From positions 1 through 30,414 of the forward strand of contig CAJWMI010000012.1 of NCBI GenBank assembly GCA_913043185.1: a stretch of 30,414 nucleotides of DNA, given 5' to 3'. This DNA is from an uncultured Fidelibacterota bacterium (GTDB lineage Bacteria; Marinisomatota; Marinisomatia; Marinisomatales; UBA1611). The position numbers and the translations under genes are program-made. How positions within the stretch are numbered: the stretch's first letter is position 1; the number at the start of each line of letters is the position of its first letter. Positions 8,905 to 16,496 of the stretch are shown piece after piece. The notes beneath the pieces are model-generated. The model saw nothing but the letters and a program-made list of their open reading frames with translations. It searched no databases and was not told where the DNA came from.

Positions 8905-9202
8905 TTTTAATAAATAAGAGACCTATGGGTGTGAATATTAGACTTATCAGTGCGACAACTAAATAATCTTGTCCCTGTTTAAACTCCGATAGTCCTGCAG
9001 CTTGTAAACATAAAAATATATAGATAATAATAAGTAAATCCGTGTTATTGTTTGCCCAAACAACTATATCTTTTAGAGAAATGTCAGCCAAACTCATTAA
9101 TCCAGCTGAATCGTTTGAAATGCTGACTATCCACCATATTATCATAATAATTGTAGCTAACAATATTACAATACTAACTGTTCTATCTTGATTGACTTGC
9201 AT
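8879..9202 (-). CDS. Small three-helix membrane protein between RND exporter and LolA-like gene
   Basis: Not recognised as a named family. The 107 residues show three hydrophobic helices at roughly 9-28, 54-72 and 80-98, with a charged KNEKENESE tail. The start codon shares one base with the exporter stop (TAATG), and the end overlaps the LolA-like gene by 26 bases, so translation of all three genes is probably coupled. This placement suggests an accessory subunit of the exporter or a stabiliser in the inner membrane. No catalytic motif is visible. Confidence 0.75.
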   Translation of the reverse strand: MQVNQDRTVSIVILLATIIMIIWWIVSISNDSAGLMSLADISLKDIVVWANNNTDLLIIIYIFLCLQAAGLSEFKQGQDYLVVALISLIFTPIGLLFIKNEKENESE

Positions 9203-11496
9203 TATTTTCGAATAAACTCTGGATCGATAAGACTAACCATCGCAGGTAAAATAGCCATCCCGCCGATTAAACAGAAACATATAGATGCCATAATCAAAAC
9301 ACTAAATGCTTTCAACGGCATAAATACAGAATACATAAGAACAGAAAATCCTACCATTACCGAAATACCATTGAATAAGATTCCCTTACCAGAAACTTTC
9401 ATCGTATTTGCAACAGCCTGGTCTAGTTCACCACCCTCCCTAATGTGCTCGCGAAGATGCCACAGAAAATGTACTGAATAATCAACACCAACGCCAACCA
9501 GAATACAAGTGAGTAATGAAGTCGTCATGTTCAATGGAATACCAAAGTTCCCCAAAAATCCAAATATCAGTAAAACTGCTAGGGACATCGGTAAACTTGC
9601 TAAAATACCACCAATAAAAGATCTAAACACGATAGACATTATTATTAATATTATTATTGCTGCGATAGCAAGACTGATTATCTGCCCTCGTATAACAAGA
9701 TGACTTACAGCACCTAATAAGGCTGCTGGCCCTGAAAGCATTGGCTTTATCGGCTGCCCATCGTAATAATTCGAGTGTATATAATCCTCAGTATCATCAA
9801 CCAATGCCATTAGATCAATAGTCCTAACTTTTTTTATTCGAACAAAGCATTGAGTAAAATCTGGATCATCTGTATCATTTAATATTAAATCAAAATCATT
9901 ATTCTCCCCGGCAATCGAATAAAGGAACATATACTGCTCAATAAGCTCTCTGCTTGAAGGTATTTTCAAAGAATCAATGTTCCCGTTATTAAAAGAATAA
10001 TGCATTTTTTTTATTACGTCAGCGATAGAATAGGTTGAACTAACAGCTTTATTTTTTTCTTTTATATGCTTCATTAGTTTGTCAATGTGCTTTAAAGAAA
10101 GAGGATCATATATATCACCTTCTATCAGAATATTTAACTGAGTTGAGCCACCAAATGTATTACTAATCACCCTGCTGGCCTTTCTAATTTTTGAATCTTC
10201 TGGGAAGAAATGATCTGGCACTGTATCAATCGTAATGTCTCTTATTCCAAAAGAGAATAAGAATATTCCAACAAAAAGAGTTGCTAAGAAAGGTATACGA
10301 TTCCTAACAAAAAATTTTCCCCAGTTGACAAGAAATTTATTAACAAATTGCAGGCTATTGTCCTTTCCCAAATATGTAGGTCTAGGAACCAGAATTAGTA
10401 TTGCCGGTATAAGGAAAAGGCTTAACAAAAAAGAAACTGCAATTCCAAATGATACAAGTAAACCTATCTCTCTCACTTTTGACAATTCATGGGTCATCAA
10501 GCTCATGAAACTAATTACTGTAGTGATTCCAGCAAGAAAGATTGGCATCCCAAGTCTTTTCATAGTCCTTTTAAGAATTTCAGTTCTGCTTAAACTTTGA
10601 TCCATCTTGGTAAATTCATAATAGTGTGAAATAATATGAATACCGTAATTATTTGCGATTGCGATTAGCATTATTGGAATCAAACCACCGATAATTGGAA
10701 CAGAAATATCTAACCAAGCCATAAGTCCAAAGGTCCAAAGAATTGAAAACCCTACAACAAATAGAGGAAGAAAAGTTCCGGTCCAACTTCTAAAACTTAA
10801 GATTAATAATAAAATCATTAGGCCTAAGGCTATCGGAGTAAATGTCCTCATATCACGTTTGACACTGTCAATAGATTCAGCAGAAGATATAATAGGGCTA
10901 GCAAGATAAATCTTTTCTGGTTCTTCAAAGTTCTTTACTATCCTATATAACCTTTCTCTGAATTCTATCTCATCAAAATCTGTTGATGCTGTTATCTGCG
11001 CAACAAAACACATTATATCCAAATCGGCTGATACTAAATTCCCTATGATATCACTAGCATATATTGTCTCAATAAGTTTTGCACTTTCTATTGAATCAGA
11101 AGGTATTTTTTCAATGAGATTTTGGATCTCAAATCCACCGTCATCAGGAACGATATAGCTTTGATTATAAATTGAAGCAACCCTGCTTACTGATGGCATA
11201 TTTTCTAAAGAATCATGCAATAATGAAAATTTAATTAAAGTACTTTCAGATAATAAGTCTTCCGACTCCACTGCAATAATAACGATCTCATTGCTACTAA
11301 ATAGATCTTCAGCCAGTTCCATATTTTTCACTATTTTATGATCGGCTGGAACAAGAGATCGTAAACCAGGATCAATCTCTAAGTCTGGGATTTTCCATAG
11401 AAAAAATGTAGTAAAAAGAATAATAGAGGCTATAATAGAGCGTGGATAGTGTGCATCCAGCAAAAATATACGTTTTGTTAATGTTCTTAGATTCAT
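9202..11496 (-). CDS. RND-superfamily (MMPL-type) exporter
   Basis: A 764-residue inner-membrane transporter with the classic duplicated plan: one N-terminal helix, a large periplasmic domain (about 40-215), five helices, then the same again (helix near 400, periplasmic domain about 420-595, five helices to the end). MMPL relatives export lipids or hydrophobic molecules using the proton gradient. The second half keeps the GVGVDYSVHF signature with Asp672-Tyr673, the usual proton-relay position. In the first half the equivalent stretch is IANNYGIHI, with Asn282-Asn283 before Tyr284, so an acidic residue is missing there. The downstream small membrane protein and LolA-like protein complete a probable envelope-lipid trafficking cassette. 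It is divergently arranged with the thiamine pyrophosphokinase gene across about 88 bases. Cargo cannot be told from sequence. Confidence 0.9.
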   Translation of the reverse strand: MNLRTLTKRIFLLDAHYPRSIIASIILFTTFFLWKIPDLEIDPGLRSLVPADHKIVKNMELAEDLFSSNEIVIIAVESEDLLSESTLIKFSLLHDSLENMPSVSRVASIYNQSYIVPDDGGFEIQNLIEKIPSDSIESAKLIETIYASDIIGNLVSADLDIMCFVAQITASTDFDEIEFRERLYRIVKNFEEPEKIYLASPIISSAESIDSVKRDMRTFTPIALGLMILLLILSFRSWTGTFLPLFVVGFSILWTFGLMAWLDISVPIIGGLIPIMLIAIANNYGIHIISHYYEFTKMDQSLSRTEILKRTMKRLGMPIFLAGITTVISFMSLMTHELSKVREIGLLVSFGIAVSFLLSLFLIPAILILVPRPTYLGKDNSLQFVNKFLVNWGKFFVRNRIPFLATLFVGIFLFSFGIRDITIDTVPDHFFPEDSKIRKASRVISNTFGGSTQLNILIEGDIYDPLSLKHIDKLMKHIKEKNKAVSSTYSIADVIKKMHYSFNNGNIDSLKIPSSRELIEQYMFLYSIAGENNDFDLILNDTDDPDFTQCFVRIKKVRTIDLMALVDDTEDYIHSNYYDGQPIKPMLSGPAALLGAVSHLVIRGQIISLAIAAIIILIIMSIVFRSFIGGILASLPMSLAVLLIFGFLGNFGIPLNMTTSLLTCILVGVGVDYSVHFLWHLREHIREGGELDQAVANTMKVSGKGILFNGISVMVGFSVLMYSVFMPLKAFSVLIMASICFCLIGGMAILPAMVSLIDPEFIRK

Positions 11497-11517
11497 GATT
11501 ATATTAAAGACATGGAA

Positions 11518-11530
11518 TTTACATTGTAAA
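11518..11530. promoter_or_regulatory. Inverted repeat in the divergent promoter region
   Basis: TTTACA-T-TGTAAA, a 13-base palindrome in the short space between the divergent exporter and thiamine pyrophosphokinase genes. The position would suit an operator, but the motif is short and A-T rich, so chance is a real alternative. Confidence 0.2.
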
Positions 11531-11584
11531 ATTTTTAGATGTTAAGAACTACAAAACCTAATTTTTTTGTTAGTAATATCTCGG

Positions 11585-12223
11585 ATGACACAAAAAAGAT
11601 ATTCATTTAATGATCCGGTAACCGTTTTAGCTAATGGAAGTTTCCCTACTCATCCCATTGCAAAAAAATACTTGAATAAATCTGGAACAATAATTTGTAC
11701 AGATGGCGCAGCAGATAAATTAATTGGCTCTGGCAGGAATCCTGATATCATCATTGGAGACTTTGATTCTACATCAATAAAAGGTGCGGATCGAACAGGG
11801 AAATGGATCGAAAAACCAGACCAAAATAAGACTGACCTAGAAAAAACATTTGAATGGTGCATTATGAATAATATTAAAAAAATAGTGTTACTAGGCTCTA
11901 GCGGAAAACGTGAGGATCACACGATAGGCAATTTATTCACCCTCGCAAAATACCATGATAAGATTCAGTGTGAAATAATAACAAACCATGCCAAAATTAT
12001 TTGTGTATCTGGAGAAAACTATATCTCTGCAGATACTAATCAGAATATATCAATTATAGCTACAGAACCAATTGAAAGTATTACCCTAGATGGATTACAA
12101 TATAACATGAAAAATGAGGGTCTATTACCATCTGCACGCGCAATATCTAATAAAGTAATTAGTGATAAATTTTACTTAGGATCGACCGGTAAAGTACTGG
12201 TGTTTTTAAACCACATAAGCTAA
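11585..12223 (+). CDS. thiN: Thiamine pyrophosphokinase
   Basis: Transfers pyrophosphate from ATP to thiamine to make thiamine diphosphate, the last step of salvage, in the cytoplasm. Family signatures in order are ICTDGAAD, PDIIIGDFDS, the NKTDLEKT stretch and SGKREDHTIGN, which together form the nucleotide and metal site. The C-terminal thiamin-binding half ends with YLGSTGKVLVFL. The frame is open from a TTG at 11567, but the ATG at 11585 gives 212 residues, close to the usual length, and is preferred. No TPP riboswitch is seen upstream: the characteristic CTGAGA element is absent. The stop codon abuts the ATG of the sodium:solute symporter, which points to coupled translation and possibly a shared role in vitamin uptake. 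Confidence 0.92.
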   Translation: MTQKRYSFNDPVTVLANGSFPTHPIAKKYLNKSGTIICTDGAADKLIGSGRNPDIIIGDFDSTSIKGADRTGKWIEKPDQNKTDLEKTFEWCIMNNIKKIVLLGSSGKREDHTIGNLFTLAKYHDKIQCEIITNHAKIICVSGENYISADTNQNISIIATEPIESITLDGLQYNMKNEGLLPSARAISNKVISDKFYLGSTGKVLVFLNHIS

Positions 12224-13636
12224 ATGAATATAAGTTATTACGACTTTTTAATTGTAATCGGATATTTTGTTATACTTTTTATCATCGGGTTTTTTCGCAT
12301 CCAAAAAAGTAAAATAAGTCAGGCAGATTATATCCTTCATGGAAGAAAATTAAGCCTACCTGGATTTATCGCAACCTTAGTCAGTACATGGTATGGTGCA
12401 ATATTAGGGATAGGCGAGAATACATATTTATACGGAATCCAAACCTGGTTTATTTTTGCTTTACCTTATTATATCTTTGCTGCAGCCTATGCAATATGGC
12501 TATCTGAAAAAATATGGAAAATAAACCTATTATCTATTCCAGATATTTTTAGAAAAAGTTATGGATCTCAAACCGGAGTTATAAGTGCCTGCCTTATATT
12601 TTTTCTTTCTAGTCCGGCACCATATATACTTAGTCTAGGTATATTAATAAAATTTATTTTTAACTTAGACCTAATCTGGGGACTCTTGATAGCAACGGTA
12701 TTTAGCACTGCATATGTATGGAATGGAGGACTATCAGCAATAGTAAAAACAGATTATTTTCAGTTAATATTAATGTTTACTGGTTTTATACTTTTAGTAT
12801 CTTATTCATGGATCGAATCAGTATCACCAATTGAACTATTTAGATCTATATCATACAGCCACATAGAGCCACTAGGAGGAAACACGATTCAATATGTTCT
12901 AGTATGGTTTTTTATAGCAATCTGGACAATAATTGATCCTAGTTTTTTTCAACGATGCTCATCGGTTGATAAACCAGAGAATGCTAAAAAAGGACTGATA
13001 ATTTCAATTGGCATCTGGTTTATATTTGACATTCTCACAATAACAGCTGGTTTATATGCATTTATTTTTATCGCGCCAGAAAATCCTCTTATGGCATATC
13101 CTATGCTAGCATCCAAAGTACTTCCTCCAGGACTCTTGGGAATCTTTATCGTGTCCCTTTTTGCCATAATTATGTCAACTATAGACTCAATGAGTTTTGT
13201 TAATGCGATTACATTTGGAAGAGATATAGTATGGCGAAACAGACCAAAAGATGCAAAAAAAAATCCAGTCTATCTTATAAAAAGAGGACTTATTGCTGTC
13301 GCAATATTATCAATTTTATTATCAATCTCGATACCATCAGTGGTGCAACTATTCTATACTCTTGGATCAATAGTAATCCCAGGACTGATCCTTCCATTTA
13401 TTAATGCACTGACCAAAAAGAATAAAGCCATTAATCACTATTTTTCATCATTATGGCTATGTCTTCCTGTAATAGCATCTTTTGTTTGGTTTGGCCTTAA
13501 AAAATTAAATATCGAATTCTTACCACCTATTGAACCATTCTTTCCGGGAATGCTAATATCCATACTTTTCTATTTAATCCTAACATTCAGCTCAAAAAAT
13601 AATAAACTAGTCTACGACTCCATATCCTCAGAATAG
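12224..13636 (+). CDS. Sodium:solute symporter (SSS family)
   Basis: A 470-residue inner-membrane carrier with about 13 hydrophobic segments. The start (DFLIVIGYFVILFIIGF, then ADYILHGRKLSLPGFIATLVSTWYGA) is the SSS-family core, in which the discontinuous first helices bind sodium, and a further match is FAIIMSTIDSMSFVNAITFGRDIV. The family imports many substrates with Na+. The ATG follows the thiN stop with no spacer. SSS-family ThiV carriers are known or predicted to take up the thiamin pyrimidine HMP in marine bacteria and archaea, so a thiamin-related substrate is a reasonable guess but rests on position alone. No HMP kinase lies in the window to support it. The end overlaps the convergent aldolase gene by 25 bases. 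Confidence 0.85.
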   Translation: MNISYYDFLIVIGYFVILFIIGFFRIQKSKISQADYILHGRKLSLPGFIATLVSTWYGAILGIGENTYLYGIQTWFIFALPYYIFAAAYAIWLSEKIWKINLLSIPDIFRKSYGSQTGVISACLIFFLSSPAPYILSLGILIKFIFNLDLIWGLLIATVFSTAYVWNGGLSAIVKTDYFQLILMFTGFILLVSYSWIESVSPIELFRSISYSHIEPLGGNTIQYVLVWFFIAIWTIIDPSFFQRCSSVDKPENAKKGLIISIGIWFIFDILTITAGLYAFIFIAPENPLMAYPMLASKVLPPGLLGIFIVSLFAIIMSTIDSMSFVNAITFGRDIVWRNRPKDAKKNPVYLIKRGLIAVAILSILLSISIPSVVQLFYTLGSIVIPGLILPFINALTKKNKAINHYFSSLWLCLPVIASFVWFGLKKLNIEFLPPIEPFFPGMLISILFYLILTFSSKNNKLVYDSISSE

Positions 13637-14640
13637 TCACCCTTTGTCGCTAGACTATTTAACTTGGCACGCTTATAAAATGCTTCCTGAGCATCGCTAA
13701 TATTTTCGTCCTTTCCTGCCCATGTTTTTAAGGCCGGCGCTTGCAAAGCACGCCCGTAAGAGAATGTTAGATTCCAAGGGGAATTATTACCTAATAATTG
13801 ATTCATTGCATTTAAGTGAGCAGTTGCATGTTCATCGCTCTGCCCACCTGATAAGAATGCTATACCTGGTACAGCAGAAGGAACAGATCTTTTAAATACT
13901 GTCACTGTAAGCTCAGCAACTTGTTCCACACTGGCTTGATCAGGGCAATTATATCCGGATAGAACCATATTAGGCTTAAGAACCATGCCCTCTAGCTCAA
14001 CATTCTGCCCATAGAGCTCGTAAAATACTGTGTGTAACACCTCCTCTGAAACAAAAAAACTATCTTCAATAGGATGAGCTCCATCCATGAGTATTTCTGG
14101 CTCTACAATTGGGACAATACCATTTTTCTGACAGAGCGATGCATATCTAGCCAGAGCATGTGCATTTGCTGAAATACAAGTCCCCGAAGGCTCACTATCG
14201 CCAATCGTGATCACGGCTCTCCATTTTGCAAATCTTGCCCCAAGAGAGTAATATTCTTTGAGCCTATCATCTAGACCATCAAGCCCTTCGGTAACTTTCT
14301 CATTATCCGTTCCTGATAAGTGCTTTGCACCTGCGTCCACTTTTATTCCAGGTATCACCCCAAGGTCTGACAAAAAATCTGGAAAGGATACTCCTCCCTT
14401 AATCGTGGACTGTCTTATGGTCTCATCAAAGAGAATAACACCGCTAATAAAATCTTCCATACCCTTAGTGGTGAATAACATATCACGGTATATATTCCTA
14501 TTTTGTTCTGTGCTGTCAACATTTATAGAATCAAATCGCTTTTTACAGGTCGGATTGCTCTCATCTGCTGCTAAAATACCTTTACCTTTTATTGTCATCG
14601 CTTGCGCTATATCTTGCAAACTATCAAAATCTAAACTCAT
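13612..14640 (-). CDS. Fructose-bisphosphate aldolase, class I
   Basis: Splits fructose 1,6-bisphosphate into DHAP and glyceraldehyde 3-phosphate, and the reverse, in the cytoplasm through a lysine Schiff base. The 342-residue sequence is of the animal/plant class I type: GKGILAADES near the N-terminus, PIVEPEILMDGAH, the active-site Lys222 in MVLKPNM, and PGIAFLSGGQSDEHAT. The C-terminus is a little shorter than in animal enzymes and ends in DYSEDMES without the terminal tyrosine. An AAAGGT Shine-Dalgarno motif lies 5 bases before the ATG. It follows the PPi-phosphofructokinase gene by 17 bases, so the two successive steps of glycolysis or gluconeogenesis are cotranscribed. Its 3' end overlaps the symporter gene on the other strand by 25 bases. 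Confidence 0.95.
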   Translation of the reverse strand: MSLDFDSLQDIAQAMTIKGKGILAADESNPTCKKRFDSINVDSTEQNRNIYRDMLFTTKGMEDFISGVILFDETIRQSTIKGGVSFPDFLSDLGVIPGIKVDAGAKHLSGTDNEKVTEGLDGLDDRLKEYYSLGARFAKWRAVITIGDSEPSGTCISANAHALARYASLCQKNGIVPIVEPEILMDGAHPIEDSFFVSEEVLHTVFYELYGQNVELEGMVLKPNMVLSGYNCPDQASVEQVAELTVTVFKRSVPSAVPGIAFLSGGQSDEHATAHLNAMNQLLGNNSPWNLTFSYGRALQAPALKTWAGKDENISDAQEAFYKRAKLNSLATKGDYSEDMES

Positions 14641-14645
14641 TTTTT

Positions 14646-14651
14646 ACCTTT
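14646..14651 (-). promoter_or_regulatory. Shine-Dalgarno site of the aldolase gene
   Basis: AAAGGT on the minus strand, 5 bases before the ATG at 14640. It supports that start; most genes in this window have no comparable motif. Confidence 0.55.
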
Positions 14652-14657
14652 CATTTA

Positions 14658-15848
14658 TTATTTTTGACTAATCTCATTCAACATATCATTATACCAATCT
14701 GTCTTATAATCAAAAGGCTTTCCGCCTTTTATCCTATTAAAATTAATTAATCCAAGCTTATTATCATTGTCCATGTCTTTGCCAATGACCCCACTTCTTT
14801 GATCTAAAGCGACTTCCGCGGCAAGTCCTGCTGAATTTTGTATCAGTTCGAGGTCTCTTTTATTAGGCTTTGCCGATCGAGCAAAGTAGCCGCTTTTTTG
14901 AACCAATGTTTTTTCTGCGTGAAGAGCACCTGAAAATTGTTTTGCAAACCATTGTCCAGGATTAATCTCATCTAGCCTAACATGACCAAAAGCATCCTTA
15001 GGTATTGTCTCCCCATTATTTTTCATTTCACGTACAATAGTTTCTAGTCCTGCACCCTCACTTAAAAAAATATTTACGCCATCTTTTTTATCCATTATAT
15101 CTTTTAGGCGACTTACCTCAGTCTGAAAATTAAAATCTGATTCTGGGATATAAATTGCATCTATATCCCAGCGTTCTTGATCAATCAATAGCTCTGGGAG
15201 AAAGGATCTTTTCTTCATCCTTTCTCTATATTCGAGGGCTGTTTTGGCAGTTAGCCAACCACAATTTCTTCCCATAACCTCATGAATCAAAAGTTGGCGC
15301 GTACTGGTTGTGTTTTCATTAACAATATTTTCAAAGAAAATAGCACCTTGTTCTGCCGCTGTCCATGCTCCTAAAGTCTGGGATATTGGATAGACATCAT
15401 TATCTACAGTTTTTGGTAGCCCTACAACCGTCAAATCATATCCATTATCTTTTAAATAAGCAGAAAGCTGAGCGGCCATTGTATTGGTATCGTCTCCACC
15501 AATGGTATGCAAGATATTTATACTATCTTTCTTTAACTGTTCCGCAGCTATTTTTAACGGGTCTTCTCCATCTTTTATATACCCGCGATAAACACAATCC
15601 TCTATGTTGGTGAGTTTTACCCTACTATTTCCTATAGGACTACCACCAAAGTCAAAAAGAACCTCATATCTACTACGAATAGAATCAGGAAACTCGATCG
15701 ACTTACCAAGTAAAAGACCGCGATATCCATTTAGATAACCCACTATCTCTGCCGATGGGGTCGATTGATTATATTCATGAATAAGCGCCCCAATACTAGA
15801 AGAAAGACACGGGGCTATGCCTCCTGCTGTTAGAAAAGCAATTTTCAT
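14658..15848 (-). CDS. PPi-type 6-phosphofructokinase
   Basis: Phosphorylates fructose 6-phosphate reversibly. Two residues point to pyrophosphate rather than ATP as donor: GGDD at 117-120, where ATP enzymes have GGDG, and the lysine in PKTVDND at 145-151, where ATP enzymes have PGTIDND. The MGR substrate motif is at 192-194. The length (396) fits the short PPi-PFK group. Reversibility lets the enzyme serve both glycolysis and gluconeogenesis and removes the need for a separate fructose bisphosphatase. The gene is immediately upstream of the class I aldolase, and small unknown genes precede it on the same strand. Donor preference is inferred from these residues, not measured. Confidence 0.93.
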   Translation of the reverse strand: MKIAFLTAGGIAPCLSSSIGALIHEYNQSTPSAEIVGYLNGYRGLLLGKSIEFPDSIRSRYEVLFDFGGSPIGNSRVKLTNIEDCVYRGYIKDGEDPLKIAAEQLKKDSINILHTIGGDDTNTMAAQLSAYLKDNGYDLTVVGLPKTVDNDVYPISQTLGAWTAAEQGAIFFENIVNENTTSTRQLLIHEVMGRNCGWLTAKTALEYRERMKKRSFLPELLIDQERWDIDAIYIPESDFNFQTEVSRLKDIMDKKDGVNIFLSEGAGLETIVREMKNNGETIPKDAFGHVRLDEINPGQWFAKQFSGALHAEKTLVQKSGYFARSAKPNKRDLELIQNSAGLAAEVALDQRSGVIGKDMDNDNKLGLINFNRIKGGKPFDYKTDWYNDMLNEISQK

Positions 15849-15870
15849 AATTAATTATTCAATTATAGAC

Positions 15871-16212
15871 CTATTGTTTCGCAGATCTAGACCAGCCTAA
15901 TTCTCCATACCTATCATTTAAAACAAGTATCCCATCCATATCCTTATTCGTTCCAACATACGCCGTTGGCTGCTGGAATTTATTAAACGTTTGAATATAT
16001 CCGTTATTCTCTTCGCCAGTTCCTAGATATAATGTTCGCTTCTGGTCTTGATTATAGGCAGTTATAAAGCCGCCGTAGCCATCATCCATTACTGTAATTG
16101 AGTTTACAATAATATCACCTAGGTTTTTCTTTTGCTTAGCACCCATAAGTGTAAAAATCAGAGTAGCACTTAAAAATCCAATACATAAACTTTTTATATC
16201 TATACTTTTCAT
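15871..16212 (-). CDS. Secreted or anchored small protein with 23-residue repeats
   Basis: Not a family I can name. The 113 residues begin with a hydrophobic segment at about 9-24 (CIGFLSATLIFTLMGA), which would act as a signal peptide or anchor. After that come repeats of exactly 23 residues beginning at G47-G48, N70-G71 and D93-G94. Each has the pattern xGxI followed by an aromatic or aliphatic residue and Asn, and the first two end in Y[LV]GT; the third is cut short. This spacing suggests a small beta-sheet or solenoid domain outside the cytoplasm. The start is certain: AAGGAG lies 7 bases before the ATG. The gene sits between a two-helix membrane protein and PPi-phosphofructokinase. No catalytic residues stand out. 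Confidence 0.75.
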   Translation of the reverse strand: MKSIDIKSLCIGFLSATLIFTLMGAKQKKNLGDIIVNSITVMDDGYGGFITAYNQDQKRTLYLGTGEENNGYIQTFNKFQQPTAYVGTNKDMDGILVLNDRYGELGWSRSAKQ

Positions 16213-16219
16213 GGTAATT

Positions 16220-16225
16220 CTCCTT
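16220..16225 (-). promoter_or_regulatory. Strong Shine-Dalgarno site
   Basis: AAGGAG on the minus strand, 7 bases before the ATG of the 113-residue repeat protein. It is the best ribosome-binding site in the window and suggests this protein is made at a higher level than its neighbours. Confidence 0.7.
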
Positions 16226-16242
16226 ATAAATCTTTTATTAAT

Positions 16243-16494
16243 TCATTTATCAAATTTTTCTATTAGATCCTGCATCTTTATAATGCTCGGATCATTAGCA
16301 TAATCCTTATCATTAAACTCCTTATGCCAAACTCTCCTTGCATACAAAATTCTAGCCACTAATATAATTGTATATAAAAATAATAATAATAGAAACGCTC
16401 CAACATAAACTTTATTATTGCGATCAATGAAGACCAGCATTAATAACAAAATAATCGGCATCAATCTAATTATTTTTTGAACTACGTTTCCCAA
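16243..16494 (-). CDS. Small two-helix membrane protein
   Basis: Unrecognised. Of 83 residues, two hydrophobic helices span about 12-23 and 29-50, and the soluble tail (about 53-83) is charged, rich in Lys, Asp and Glu, and ends in IEKFDK. The chosen start is TTG at 16494, because GAGGA lies 7 bases upstream and no ATG is nearby until residue 12, which falls inside the first helix. The gene begins 2 bases after the stop of the zinc-hydrolase candidate, so it is probably cotranscribed with it. A tail resembling a short helical cytoplasmic segment may contact another protein, but no function is evident. Confidence 0.68.
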   Translation of the reverse strand: MGNVVQKIIRLMPIILLLMLVFIDRNNKVYVGAFLLLLFLYTIILVARILYARRVWHKEFNDKDYANDPSIIKMQDLIEKFDK

Positions 16495-16496
16495 TA

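Noticed and set aside
10235..10600. 121-residue plus-strand reading frame
   Set aside because: Antisense to the membrane helices of the RND exporter; reading frames opposite helices often stay open by chance.
11497..11584. TPP riboswitch before the thiamine pyrophosphokinase gene
   Set aside because: The CTGAGA core and the second conserved loop are absent, and 88 bases with a divergent gene leave little space.
14258..14671. 137-residue plus-strand reading frame
   Set aside because: Antisense to the conserved N-terminal part of class I aldolase; no recognisable domain.
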